A stretch of 64,000 nt of DNA, taken from contig JBIQJI010000028.1 of NCBI GenBank assembly GCA_044507605.1, forward strand, positions 3,502-67,501, given 5' to 3'. The notes under the pieces are model-generated. The model ran no database searches. It saw only the letters and a list, made by a program, of their open reading frames with translations, and was not told where the DNA came from. The position numbers were made by a program, and so were the translations under genes. Positions 16,743-28,129 of the stretch are shown piece by piece. The DNA is from Thermopolyspora sp044507605. Its GTDB lineage: Bacteria > Actinomycetota > Actinomycetes > Streptosporangiales > Streptosporangiaceae. Position 1 is the stretch's first letter, and every line of letters begins with the position of its first letter.

Positions 16743-17153
16743 TCACTCCGCCGGTTCGAGGCGCAGCGAGATCGAGTTGATGCAGTACCTGTCGTCGGTG
16801 GGCGTCGGGTAGCCCTCGCCGTGGAAGACGTGTCCGAGATGCGAGTCGCACGTCGCGCAGCGCACCTCCACCCGCGTCATGCCGAGCGAGCGGTCCTCCA
16901 GCAGAGTCACCGCGTCGGACTTGGCCGGCTCGAAGAAGGACGGCCAGCCGCAGTGCGACTCGAACTTGGCGTCGGACCGGAACAGCTCGGTGCCGCAGGC
17001 CCGGCACGAATAGACGCCCACGGTCTTGGTGTCGACGTACTCGCCGGTGAACGGGCGCTCGGTGCCGGCCTGCCGCAGCACGCGGTACTCCTCCGGCGAC
17101 AGCTCGGCACGCCACTCGGCGTCGCTCTTGACCACTTTCCCCATGTCCGTCAT
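16743..17153 (-). CDS. msrB: Peptide methionine-R-sulfoxide reductase
   Basis: Reduces methionine-R-sulfoxide in proteins, with thioredoxin as the usual electron donor. The 136 residues contain two zinc CxxC pairs (CRACGTEL and CATCDSHLGH), the substrate motif HCGWPSFFEP and the catalytic cysteine in RYCINSISL. An in-frame ATG three codons downstream (MGKVVK) is a possible alternative start. It is monocistronic and convergent with the preceding membrane-protein gene. Confidence 0.97.
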   Translation of the reverse strand: MTDMGKVVKSDAEWRAELSPEEYRVLRQAGTERPFTGEYVDTKTVGVYSCRACGTELFRSDAKFESHCGWPSFFEPAKSDAVTLLEDRSLGMTRVEVRCATCDSHLGHVFHGEGYPTPTDDRYCINSISLRLEPAE

Positions 17154-17656
17154 AGCGTCTGGCGGGCCCGCTTGATTCCGCCCCCTCCTGGGGTCTGGGG
17201 AGGAATTGGGGCCGCACGGAGGGAATTGAGAGTCCGAAGCATCTAATCGGGGGTGTTTTGGCGTCTTTCTCGATGTGGGGGGTTGATCACCTTCCCGTAG
17301 AGGGCGAGGTCGCCTGTCGGCCGTTCGCCGGCGGCGATGACCCGCACCCGTGCTGGGCGCCGCCGGGCGGTTGGGGGATGCCGCCGACCCGGGGTGGTCG
17401 CCACACCCGGCTCGGGGAGCGAGACAGGTGATCGCAGGTCCGTCCCGCTGCGAGCCCCCGGCCCGTCGCCGAGGCGGCCCCGGGACGGACCCGCCCTGCC
17501 CCCAGGGCCCGGCGCGCGCCCGGCCCGGCCCTGGTCCGGCCTTCGCGCGGCGACCGCCGGGTGGCGGCCGGCAGGCCGCCGACCTGCGCGTTCGCGGCCG
17601 CTGCGCCGGGACCTCGGTCGGGCGTTCTGTCGGAGCGGCGGGGTACGGTCGGAGAC
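17154..17656 (+). other. Intergenic region between msrB and the LigD-type gene
   Basis: About 500 bases with no supported gene. A CCTCC/GGAGG dyad lies near 17183-17205, upstream of msrB. The stretch 17235-17290 is less GC-rich than its surroundings. The rest is very GC-rich and open in several frames, but without family-like sequence. Confidence 0.6.
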
Positions 17657-18661
17657 ATGGCAGCGCCGTTCATCGAGATCGACGCCGGGGGGCGCACGGT
17701 CAAGATCACCAATCCCGACAAGGTCTACTTTCCCCAGATCGGGGCGACCAAGCGCGAGCTGGTCGACTACTACGTCACCGTGGGCGAGGGCGCGCTGCGT
17801 GCGCTGGCGCAGCGGCCGACGTACCTGAAGCGGCATCCCGACGGCGTCCTCAACGACGCGATCTACCAGAAGCGCATGCCGGCCAAACGGCCCGACTGGC
17901 TGCGCACCGTCACCGTGCGCTTCCCGAGCGGCCGCACCGCCGAGGCGCTCTGCGTCACCGAGGTCGCCGCGCTCGCCTACTGCGCCAACCTCGCCACCAT
18001 CGACTTCCACCCGTGGCCGGCCCGCTGCTGCGACGTCGAGCACCCCGACGAGCTGCGCGTCGACATCGACCCCCAGCCCGGCACGGGCTTCGGCGAGGCC
18101 CGCCAGGTGGCCGGGGTGGTCCGCGAGGTGCTCGCGGAGATCGGCGTCACCGCCTTCCCCAAGACGTCCGGCGGGCGCGGCATCCACATCGCGGTGCGCA
18201 TCGAGCCGCGCTGGTCCTTCACCGAGGTGCGCGCCGCCGGCATCGCGCTCGCCCGCGAGGTCGAGCGCCGCGTGCCGCGCCTCGCCACCACCTCGTGGTG
18301 GAAGGAAGAGCGCGGCGAGAAGATCTTCATCGACTACAACCAGAACGCCCGCGACCGCACCGTGGCCAGCGCCTACTCCGTCCGCGCCCACCCCCACGCC
18401 CCGGTCTCCACCCCGCTCACCTGGGACGAACTGGCCGACGCCGACCCGAGAGACTTCGACATCCGCACGGTGCCGCCCCGCTTCGCCGCCCTGGGCGACG
18501 TCCACGCCGCCATCGACGACCAGGCGTTCTCCATCGAGCCGTTGCTCGACTGGCACGCCAAGGACCCTCGCGGCGACCTGCCGTACCCCCCGAACTATCC
18601 GAAGATGCCCGGCGAGCCCAAACGGGTCCAGCCCAGCAAGGCCCGCGACCCCCGCACCTGA
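17657..18661 (+). CDS. LigD-type polymerase/primase domain protein (NHEJ)
   Basis: A stand-alone LigD polymerase domain of 334 residues, an archaeo-eukaryotic primase relative that fills or extends ends during non-homologous end joining. Visible motifs are the DxD metal site in RVDIDPQPG, SGGRGIHIAVRI with its catalytic His, and SWWKEERGEKIFIDYNQN. The ATG at 17657 is chosen because family similarity starts at FIEIDAGGRTVKITNPDKV. It converges with a separate ATP-dependent ligase gene. Ku and a LigD nuclease domain are not in this window. Confidence 0.93.
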   Translation: MAAPFIEIDAGGRTVKITNPDKVYFPQIGATKRELVDYYVTVGEGALRALAQRPTYLKRHPDGVLNDAIYQKRMPAKRPDWLRTVTVRFPSGRTAEALCVTEVAALAYCANLATIDFHPWPARCCDVEHPDELRVDIDPQPGTGFGEARQVAGVVREVLAEIGVTAFPKTSGGRGIHIAVRIEPRWSFTEVRAAGIALAREVERRVPRLATTSWWKEERGEKIFIDYNQNARDRTVASAYSVRAHPHAPVSTPLTWDELADADPRDFDIRTVPPRFAALGDVHAAIDDQAFSIEPLLDWHAKDPRGDLPYPPNYPKMPGEPKRVQPSKARDPRT

Positions 18662-18739
18662 CCGCATCGGTGCCGGTCGCCCGCAAGGCCGGGCCGTCGG
18701 GTGCCGCGGCCGGAGTCGTGGGCTGCGGCGCGCGCGTGG

Positions 18740-19888
18740 TCAGCGGGCCAGGATGTCGTCGAGGTCGTAGCCCAGCGGGCGGTCGAGCTGGTCGTAGGTG
18801 CACGACGCGGGGGTGCGGTCGGGGCGCCAGCGGCGGAAGTGGGCGGTGTGGCGGAACCGGTCGCCCTCCATGTGGTCGTAGGCCACCTCCACCACCAGCT
18901 CGGGGCGCAGCGGAATGAACGACAGGTCCTTTTTGGCGTTCCATCGCGACACCGCGCCCGGCATGCGCTGCCCGCCGGGCCCTGGGGGCGTCTGCGCCTG
19001 GGCCGTCCAGGCGCTCCACGGGTGCTCGCCGAGGTCGGTGAGCCGGTACGGCGCGAGCTCGTCCACCAGTTCGGCCCGCCGCTTCATCGGAAACGACGCC
19101 GACACGCCGACATGGTGCAGGCGGCCCGACGAGTCGTACAGGCCGAGCAGCAGCGAACCGACGACCGGGCCCGACTTGTGCTCGCGGTAGCCCGCGACGA
19201 CGCAGTCGGCGGTGCGCTCGTGCTTCACCTTGACCATGACCCGCCGGTCGGGCTCGTAGGCGAGGCCGCGCGGCTTGACGACGATGCCGTCGAGCCCGGC
19301 GCCCTCGAACATCTCGAACCATTCCGCGGCGCGTTCTTCGCTGTCGGTCACGGGGGTGAGCCGGATCCGGTCGCCGGCCTTGGCGAGGGCCTCGACCAGC
19401 CGGGCCCGGCGGGTCGCGAAGGGCACCGCCATCAGGTTCTCGTCGCCGAGGGCGAGCAGGTCGAACGCGACGAACGACGCCGGGGTCTGCTCGGCCAGCA
19501 GCCGTACGCGGGAGGCCGCCGGGTGGATGCGCTGCTGGAGGGCGTCGAAGTCGAGCGCCGGGCCGTTGCGGAGCACGATCTCGCCGTCGACGACGCACCG
19601 CTCGGGCAGCTCGGCCCGCACCGCCTCGACGATCTCGGGGAAGTACCGGGTGAACGGCCGCTCGTTGCGGCTGCCCAGGTAGACCGTGTCGCCGTCGCGG
19701 AACACGATGCACCGGAACCCGTCCCATTTCGGCTCGTACAGCAGCGTGCCGTCCTGGTGGGGGAGGGCCTTGACGGCCTTGGCCAGCATCGGGCCGACCG
19801 GGGGCCGCACGGGCAGGTTCATCTCGGGGGGCGAGCCCGGCGCGCCGGGCGGGGGAGCGCCGGTCGGTGGTGTGTCGGGTGCGGTCAT
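18740..19888 (-). CDS. ligC: ATP-dependent DNA ligase (LigC/LigD ligase-domain type)
   Basis: A 382-residue ligase with adenylation motif I EPKWDGFRC (K54 is the predicted nucleophile), motif III-like FVAFDLLALG, motif IV GLDGIVVKP and motif V MVKVKH. A C-terminal OB fold ends in the basic FRRWRPDRTP segment. About 25 N-terminal residues are Pro/Gly-rich. The start overlaps the stop of the upstream reductase gene by ATGA. Its tail faces the LigD polymerase gene, so the end-joining functions that are fused in LigD are split here into facing genes. Confidence 0.93.
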   Translation of the reverse strand: MTAPDTPPTGAPPPGAPGSPPEMNLPVRPPVGPMLAKAVKALPHQDGTLLYEPKWDGFRCIVFRDGDTVYLGSRNERPFTRYFPEIVEAVRAELPERCVVDGEIVLRNGPALDFDALQQRIHPAASRVRLLAEQTPASFVAFDLLALGDENLMAVPFATRRARLVEALAKAGDRIRLTPVTDSEERAAEWFEMFEGAGLDGIVVKPRGLAYEPDRRVMVKVKHERTADCVVAGYREHKSGPVVGSLLLGLYDSSGRLHHVGVSASFPMKRRAELVDELAPYRLTDLGEHPWSAWTAQAQTPPGPGGQRMPGAVSRWNAKKDLSFIPLRPELVVEVAYDHMEGDRFRHTAHFRRWRPDRTPASCTYDQLDRPLGYDLDDILAR

Positions 19889-20607
19889 GTCGCCTCCCGG
19901 ATGTACTTGCAGAACAGGAACCCGTCCTCTTCGAGGACGTGCCCCAGCGTGAGCCTGGTCTGGGTCGCGGTGCCGTTGAGGATGCGCGCCGCGCCCCCGC
20001 CGATCAGCATCGGATTGACGGTGAGGCACAGCTCGTCGACGAGCCCGGCCGCCACGAGCTGCCCGTTGAGCCGGGGCCCGCCCTCGCACAGCAGGCGGCG
20101 GTGACCCCGGGCCCGCAGCTCGTCGAGCGCGGCCGCCAGGTCGACCCGCTGCTCCCCGGCGATGATCACGTCCGCCTTGCCCGCCACCTCGTCGAGCCGG
20201 TCCTTGGGCGCCGCCTTGGTGGTGATGACGATCGTGCGGGCGTACGGCGGGGCCTCCCGAAACAGGCTACCGCGCACGTCGAGGTCGAGGCGCCTGGTCA
20301 CCACGGCGATCGGCGGCACCGGCGGCCGCCCCTCGCGCAGCGTCCCCCACACCTCGCGCGGCTTCACCGGCCCGTACCCCTCGGTGCGCACCGTCGCCGC
20401 ACCCGCGATGACGACGTCGGCGAGCCCGCGCAGCGTGGCGAACACCCGCTTGTCGGCGGGGCTCGACAGCCCGCCCGACAGGCCTTTCAGCCAGGCGCCG
20501 CCGTCGGCGCTGCACACCATGTTGAGCCGCAGCCACGGCCCGTCGGGATAGGCGTATGCGGCGGGAAGGTCCACGTCGTCGGCGGGCTCGGGGTGTAGTC
20601 GGCGCAC
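19885..20607 (-). CDS. RibD C-terminal/dihydrofolate-reductase-fold reductase
   Basis: A 240-residue protein of the RibD C-terminal domain (pyrimidine reductase) family. Signatures are RLNMVCSADGGAWLKG near the N-terminus, DVVIAGAATVRTEGYGPVK, and the NADPH loop CEGGPRLNGQLVAAGLVDEL. It lacks the RibD deaminase domain, so it is either a stand-alone reductase in riboflavin-like metabolism or an unrelated NADPH reductase. The GTG start has AGGGGG directly upstream. It begins 4 bases after the glgX stop and overlaps the ligase start, so the three form an unusual operon. Confidence 0.87.
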   Translation of the reverse strand: MRRLHPEPADDVDLPAAYAYPDGPWLRLNMVCSADGGAWLKGLSGGLSSPADKRVFATLRGLADVVIAGAATVRTEGYGPVKPREVWGTLREGRPPVPPIAVVTRRLDLDVRGSLFREAPPYARTIVITTKAAPKDRLDEVAGKADVIIAGEQRVDLAAALDELRARGHRRLLCEGGPRLNGQLVAAGLVDELCLTVNPMLIGGGAARILNGTATQTRLTLGHVLEEDGFLFCKYIREAT

Positions 20608-20611
20608 CCCC

Positions 20612-22804
<2,193 letters not shown>

Positions 22805-23025
22805 GAGTCCCCATTGTTCCTAACCGTAAGCGGCTGTGACGCCGTCTTTCGTGTCCCGTGGCCCCATTGCCCGCGGCTCGTCGCTCGTGGCCGCGCCGTA
22901 TGTGGCTCATCGCCGCCGACCACGACGTGACCCTCCGGATCATGTCCCGCGCGGCTATCCGCGAAGGTCAGACCAGGTAAGGCCACTACGTCAGGGGCCT
23001 ATGGTAAACCGCCGGTCAACATACG

Positions 23026-23057
23026 TCGGCCCCCAGGAATGATCCCCCGGGGGCCGA
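23026..23057. terminator. Hairpin after osmC
   Basis: A perfect 9-bp stem TCGGCCCCC / GGGGGCCGA with a 14-base loop, 20 bases past the osmC stop. There is no T-tract on either strand, so it may be a GC-type terminator or simply a stable palindrome. Confidence 0.45.
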
Positions 23058-23077
23058 TCACGCGTGCGGAAACCGAA

Positions 23078-23506
23078 TCAGCCGATGAGCTCGGCGTTGA
23101 GGGTGATGGTCGTGCCGGCGAGAGCCTTGCTCACCGGGCAGCCCACCTTGGCCGCCTCCGCCGTCTTCTGGAACGCGTCGGCGGAGATGCCCGGCACCTG
23201 GGCCCGCACCGACAGCACGATGCCCGTGATGCCCTCCCCCGGCTGGAACGTCACATCGGCCTTGGTCTCGATGATCTGCGGCGGGTTACCGGCCTTGTTG
23301 AGCTCGTTCGACAGCGCCATCGAGTAGCAGGACGAATGCGCGGCGGCGATGAGCTCCTCGGGGCTGGTCTTCCCGTTGGCCTCCTCGGCGCGGGACGGCC
23401 AGGAGACGTCGTACGTGCCGACGCCGGAGCTGTCCAGCGACACCTGGCCGGAGCCGTCGAAGAGCGCGCCCTTCCACTGGGTCGTCGCGGTACGAGTCGT
23501 CGCCAT
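23078..23506 (-). CDS. osmC: OsmC/Ohr-family peroxiredoxin
   Basis: A 142-residue thiol peroxidase acting on organic hydroperoxides. The two reactive cysteines are in AAHSSCYSMALS and KVGCPVSKAL, the OsmC spacing, and TSPEELIAAAHSSCYSMAL is the family signature. The start ATG is at MATTRTATTQWKG. It is likely monocistronic. No regulator is adjacent. Confidence 0.94.
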   Translation of the reverse strand: MATTRTATTQWKGALFDGSGQVSLDSSGVGTYDVSWPSRAEEANGKTSPEELIAAAHSSCYSMALSNELNKAGNPPQIIETKADVTFQPGEGITGIVLSVRAQVPGISADAFQKTAEAAKVGCPVSKALAGTTITLNAELIG

Positions 23507-23837
23507 GGCGATGTCCTTTCGTCAGTCACTACGTCAGATTCCGAGCCGTTTCCCTACAGAAACATACGACCCAACGGCACCGCCTCCGGACGGCACCCTC
23601 GTGATCGACGATAGCCCCGATACCCCAAGGCCACCCCGCATCACCTGGCGAGCCGAAACAGCTCATCAAGACCCACCGGCAACACCCGAGCCCGGTCCGG
23701 CACCGCGGCCGTGGACTCGTCGAAGCCACCCCCGCCGTAGCCCACCGGTTTCGTGACGCTGTCGCACTCCTATGATCTTGGGGCGCTTCCCGAGCGCGGA
23801 TGGAGCGGGGTCGGGCGTGGCTGGCATACTCGGCGGC
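23507..23837 (+). other. Divergent intergenic region (osmC / phzF)
   Basis: 331 bases between divergent genes, so it should hold both promoters. AT-richer patches lie near 23520-23570. No gene or clear operator was identified. Confidence 0.5.
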
Positions 23838-24671
23838 ATGGGGCGTCCTTTCCGGCAGGTCGATGTCTTCACCACCGTTGCCCATCGAGGGAATCCGGTC
23901 GCCGTCGTGCTCGGCGCGCAAGGGCTGAGCGACGAGCAGATGCAGCGGTTCGCGAACTGGACCAACCTGTCGGAGACCACCTTCGTGCTGCCGCCCACCG
24001 TCCCGGAGGCCGACTACCGGGTCCGGATCTTCACGCCCGCGGTCGAACTGCCCTTCGCCGGGCATCCGACACTGGGCACCTGCCATGCGTGGCTGGAGGC
24101 CGGGGGAACGCCGCGCGCGGCCGGGGAGATCGTGCAGGAATGCGCGGCGGGGCCGGTGCGGGTGCGCAGGACCGCCGACGGCCTCGCCTTCGCCGCCCCG
24201 CCGCTCATTCGCTCGGGGCCGGTCGAGGAACCCCTGGTGAGCCGCGTCGCCGAACTGCTGGGCCTGTCACGCGCCGACATCCTCGCCGCCGAGTGGGTCG
24301 ACAACGGGCCCGGCTGGTCGGCCGTCCTGCTGCGCGACGCGGAGCAGGTCCTCGCCCTGCGACCGGGCGACATCGGCCAGGCCGTGGGCGTCGTGGGCCC
24401 CTACCCGCCCGGTTCCCCGCACGCCTTCGAGGTCCGGGCGTTCTTCCCCTCGGCCGGCGGCGCGACCACCGAGGACCCCGTGACGGGCAGCCTGAACGCC
24501 TCCCTGGCCCAGTGGCTCCTGCGCACCGGCCGAGCCCAGGCCCCGTACGTCGTCTCCCAGGGCACCGCCCTGGGCCGCGCCGGCCGCGTCCACGTCTCCC
24601 AGGACCCCGACGGCACGATCTGGGTCGGCGGCGGCACGGTCACCTGCATCACCGGCGAAGCCGACCTCTAG
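23838..24671 (+). CDS. PhzF-family isomerase-like protein
   Basis: A 277-residue member of the PhzF/diaminopimelate-epimerase fold. The catalytic glutamate is E46 in NLSETTFVLPP. The paired signatures AGHPTLGTCHAWLE and TEDPVTGSLNASLAQWL mark the two lobes. PhzF itself isomerises a phenazine precursor, but most genomic homologues have unknown substrates and no phenazine genes are nearby. The ATG at 23838 (MGRPFRQVDVFT) matches the family N-terminus. Confidence 0.88.
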   Translation: MGRPFRQVDVFTTVAHRGNPVAVVLGAQGLSDEQMQRFANWTNLSETTFVLPPTVPEADYRVRIFTPAVELPFAGHPTLGTCHAWLEAGGTPRAAGEIVQECAAGPVRVRRTADGLAFAAPPLIRSGPVEEPLVSRVAELLGLSRADILAAEWVDNGPGWSAVLLRDAEQVLALRPGDIGQAVGVVGPYPPGSPHAFEVRAFFPSAGGATTEDPVTGSLNASLAQWLLRTGRAQAPYVVSQGTALGRAGRVHVSQDPDGTIWVGGGTVTCITGEADL

Positions 24672-24702
24672 CCACCACGAGACATTTCCCGGCCACGGAA
24701 CG

Positions 24703-25308
24703 GTGAGGCGAATGCGCGCGACGTATGTGTTACCCGGCCTGGCGATATCGCTCGGGCTGCTCACGACCGCTGGCTGCGGGTCGGGGGCCGCGCTGAGCGC
24801 CGATCAGGTCGCTCGGCTGCGGGGGATGGGCGTGGCCCCGGACCTGGTGTATCTCGTCGACGTCAAGGGCTTCGAGATGGCCGAGCAGTCGATGAGCGGC
24901 GTCGGCGACGAGGGGTTCGGGGTCTCGTACGTTTCGCCCGAGGGACACCTGGTGCAGTTGAGGGTCGTTCGCGGTTCTTTCGACCACGCCGCGTGCATCG
25001 GTACGCCGATCGACCTGGCCGAGCCGCCGACGGCCGTCGACGTCTGTGAGCGCGACGACGTGGGCTGGTATCGCGAAGGCGGCGGGCGTCGCGAATACGT
25101 CCATGTCGACGGCGACCATTTCCTGCGGCTCACCGGCTCCACCGGCGAGATCGACAGGCCGACGTTGAAGGCCGCCATGTCCTCGGCCCACCACGCGGCC
25201 GGCGACTGGACCGAACCCCCGGCCGAACGCCCCGGCCCGGTGGAACGGGGCGACCTCCCCGAGCACGGCGACGGAGCCCCGATCAACACCGTCGGCCCGG
25301 GCGGCTGA
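24703..25308 (+). CDS. Lipoprotein of unknown function
   Basis: A 201-residue protein with a basic start, a hydrophobic core and the lipobox LTTAGC, so it is predicted to be lipid-anchored outside the membrane. The mature part has two cysteines (HAACIGTP and AVDVCERDD) and YVHVDGDHFLRLTG, with a Pro-rich tail. No known domain is recognised. GTG at 24703 gives the more basic n-region; ATG at 24712 is an alternative. It follows phzF by 31 bases. Confidence 0.72.
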   Translation: MRRMRATYVLPGLAISLGLLTTAGCGSGAALSADQVARLRGMGVAPDLVYLVDVKGFEMAEQSMSGVGDEGFGVSYVSPEGHLVQLRVVRGSFDHAACIGTPIDLAEPPTAVDVCERDDVGWYREGGGRREYVHVDGDHFLRLTGSTGEIDRPTLKAAMSSAHHAAGDWTEPPAERPGPVERGDLPEHGDGAPINTVGPGG

Positions 25309-25488
25309 CCGCCCCGCCTGCCCGTCACGGCCGATTCCGGCGCTCCCGTCCCCGCGGCCACCAGCGGCGCCGAAGCCGGCGAGGCCGGACGGCACGGGGA
25401 CGCGCCGCCGAACGGCCGCTCCACGAGGACGCGGACCAGGCCCGTCGGTTGCGCGAACGGAAAGGCGGCCTGGGAGGCTTGGGGCATC

Positions 25489-26109
25489 ATGCGTGAGATC
25501 TCCCTTTCCGGGCTGGGTTCGCTGCCTCACCGGCTCCTCCGCCTCTTCGCCGGGCTCGCCCTGTACGGCGTCGGCACCGGCCTGCAGATCGAGTCGGGGC
25601 TGGGCAACAGCCCATGGGACGTCTTCCATCAAGGGCTGGCGCTGCGCACGGGCTGGTCCGTCGGCACCTGCATCATCCTGACCGGCGTCTTCGTCATGCT
25701 CTTCTGGATCCCGCTGCGCCAGCGTCCCGGCTTCGGCACCCTCAGCAACGCCCTGCTCATCGGCCTGTTCACCGACGCGACCATGTGGCTCCTCCCGGCC
25801 CCCCGGCACTGGGCGCTGAGCTGGGCGTACCTGCTGGGCGGCGTGCTGGGCATCGCCGTCGCCACCGGCCTCTACATCGGGGCCGGCATGGGCCCGGGCC
25901 CCCGCGACGGCCTCATGACCGGCCTGCACCGCCTGGGCCTGGCCATCCGCCTGGCCCGCACCCTGATCGAACTGACCGCCCTCGGCGTCGGCTGGCTCCT
26001 CGGCGGCACCGTCGGCCTCGGCACCCTGGTCTTCGCCGCCACCATCGGCCCCCTCACCCAGTTCTTCCTGCCCCTGACCCGTCCCCGCACGTCACGACCC
26101 CAGAACTGA
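25489..26109 (+). CDS. YczE/YyaS/YitT-family membrane protein
   Basis: A 206-residue integral membrane protein with five to six helices. It carries the family pattern GTGLQIESGLGNSPWDVFHQG near residue 30 and a later GAGMGPGPRDGLMTGL, the two matching half-motifs of this family. A transport-like role is assumed but unproven. It is preceded by 180 bases without a gene. Confidence 0.87.
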   Translation: MREISLSGLGSLPHRLLRLFAGLALYGVGTGLQIESGLGNSPWDVFHQGLALRTGWSVGTCIILTGVFVMLFWIPLRQRPGFGTLSNALLIGLFTDATMWLLPAPRHWALSWAYLLGGVLGIAVATGLYIGAGMGPGPRDGLMTGLHRLGLAIRLARTLIELTALGVGWLLGGTVGLGTLVFAATIGPLTQFFLPLTRPRTSRPQN

Positions 26110-26237
26110 CATCATGACGACGGCCGTCTGGCGAGCGAGACCTCCCGGAGTCCCGTGCCGCTCAGGCCGACCCACCGCTCGGCCGCGCCGCGGGTCGGCC
26201 AGGCCGATGCCCTGCGTGGCGAACGTTCGTCCCGGGG

Positions 26238-27911
26238 TCAGTGCGGGACTCGGGCGCGGTCGATGATGGCGGCCAGGTCGAGGCCCGGGGGCAGGGTGCC
26301 GAAGGCGTGGGCCCAGTCACCGGCCAGGCGGGAGGCGCAGAAGGCGTCGGCGACGGCGGGCGGGGCGTGCCGCACCAGCAGGGAGCCCTGGAGGACCAGG
26401 GTCATGTCCTCCGCCAGGCGGCGGGCCTCGGGCTCGCCGGCCGAGGCCATGGCCTTGCGGAGGCGGTCGGCGGCGTCGTCGAGCCTGCGGTCGGCGCCCC
26501 TGGCGGCCGCGACCTCGGTGAAGAAGGCGTCGAGGCCCTCGGGTTCGCGGGTCAGGGCGCGTATCAGGTCGAGGGCGGCCACGTTCCCCGAACCCTCCCA
26601 GATGCCGTTCAGCGGCGACTCGCGGAACAGGCGCGGCATCTGCGACTCCTCGACGTACCCGTTGCCGCCCAGGCACTCCAGGGACTCGGCGGCGTGCACG
26701 GGGGCGCGTTTGCACACCCAGTACTTGGCGGCGGCGAGCGCCATGCGGCGGAACGCCCCCTCGCTGGAGTCGCCCCGGATGCCCCGGTCGGTGGCCCCGG
26801 CGAGCCGGGTCATCAGCGCGGTGGCGGCCTCGGACTCCAGGGCCAGGTCGGCGAGCACGTTGCGCATCAGCGGGTGCTCGCCGAGGGCCCGGCCGAAGGC
26901 GTGGCGGTGGTCGGTGTGGTGGATGGCCTGGGTGACGCCGTACCGCATGCCGGCCGCCGAGCCCACCACGCAGTCGAGCCGCGTCAGGTTGACCATCTCG
27001 ATGATGGTCCGGACGCCCCGGCCCTCCTCGCCGACGAGGTGGGCGATGGCGCCGTCGTACTCGACCTCGGCCGAGGCGTTGGACCGGTTGCCCAGCTTGT
27101 CCTTGAGCCGCATCAGCCGCATGGCGTTGCGGGTGCCGTCGGGCAGCACGCGGGGGAGCAGGAAGCACGACGGCCCGCCGGGCGCCTGGGCGAGCACGAG
27201 GAACACGTCGCACATCGGCGCCGAGTTGAACCACTTGTGGCCGGTGATGGCGTAGGTGCCGTCGCCGAGCGGTTCGGCGCGGGTGGTGTTGGCCCGCACG
27301 TCCGATCCGCCCTGCTTCTCGGTCATGGCCATGCCGGCGAGCACGCCCCGCTTGTCGGCCGCGGGGCGCAGCCCGAAGTCGTAGCTGCGGGACGTGAGCA
27401 GCGGCTCCCACTCGGCGGCCAGGGCCCGTGTGTGCCGCAGGGCGGCGATGGAGGCGTACGTCATGGAGATGGGGCAGCCGTGCCCCGCCTCGACCTGCGA
27501 CCACACGTAGAACTTGGCGGCCCGGGCGACGTGCGCGCCGGGGCGGGCCGACGCCCAGGGGGCGGCGTGCAGCCCGTGGCTCACCGCGATCGCGGTCAGC
27601 TCGTGCCAGGCGGGATGGAACTCCACCTCGTCGATGCGATTGCCGTACCGGTCGTGGGTGCGCAGCACAGGCGGATACTCGTTGGCGAGGCGGCCCCATT
27701 CGCGGGCCCGCTCCGACCCGGCCAGCACGCCGAGCCCGTGCAGTTCGCCGGTGGCCCAGTCGGCGTTCTCGCGACGCAGCCCGTCGAGGAGGGCGGCGTC
27801 CGCGGACACGTCGTGCCCGGTGAGCGGCGGCGGCTGGTTGACGACCTCGTGTGTCGGCCTTGCCGCCGGCCGGATGCCGTGCCTGGTGGTTCCCTCGCCT
27901 GATGTGGTCAT
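26238..27911 (-). CDS. Acyl-CoA dehydrogenase family protein, AidB-like
   Basis: A flavoprotein of 557 residues. FAD-site motifs are GMAMTEKQGGSDVRANTTRA, TGHKWFNSAPMCDVFLV and a late SLECLGGNGYVEESQMPRLFRE. The extra N- and C-terminal length and the MTEKQGGSDVR motif place it with AidB (adaptive response, isovaleryl-CoA-dehydrogenase-like) proteins rather than small fatty-acid enzymes. The ATG at 27911 has GGAGGG upstream. No alkylation-response genes are adjacent, so its role is uncertain. Confidence 0.9.
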   Translation of the reverse strand: MTTSGEGTTRHGIRPAARPTHEVVNQPPPLTGHDVSADAALLDGLRRENADWATGELHGLGVLAGSERAREWGRLANEYPPVLRTHDRYGNRIDEVEFHPAWHELTAIAVSHGLHAAPWASARPGAHVARAAKFYVWSQVEAGHGCPISMTYASIAALRHTRALAAEWEPLLTSRSYDFGLRPAADKRGVLAGMAMTEKQGGSDVRANTTRAEPLGDGTYAITGHKWFNSAPMCDVFLVLAQAPGGPSCFLLPRVLPDGTRNAMRLMRLKDKLGNRSNASAEVEYDGAIAHLVGEEGRGVRTIIEMVNLTRLDCVVGSAAGMRYGVTQAIHHTDHRHAFGRALGEHPLMRNVLADLALESEAATALMTRLAGATDRGIRGDSSEGAFRRMALAAAKYWVCKRAPVHAAESLECLGGNGYVEESQMPRLFRESPLNGIWEGSGNVAALDLIRALTREPEGLDAFFTEVAAARGADRRLDDAADRLRKAMASAGEPEARRLAEDMTLVLQGSLLVRHAPPAVADAFCASRLAGDWAHAFGTLPPGLDLAAIIDRARVPH

Positions 27912-28129
27912 GGGCCCTCCATCACATCGAACGCGATTGCCGCGCTTCTCCCTACATATCAGCATGTATGGCGAAGAATGTGGCGATAAGGGCGCGTTGA
28001 CCTGTTTCGGACGTTGCCCGCGGTCCGTGATCCCAAGCCGTTTTCCGCTGGTGAGCCCCGTCGCGGAACGAACGATTCTCCTCCCTGGGGAGGATCGCCA
28101 TCGGCGCTTGACCGGATAAATTGGATGGT

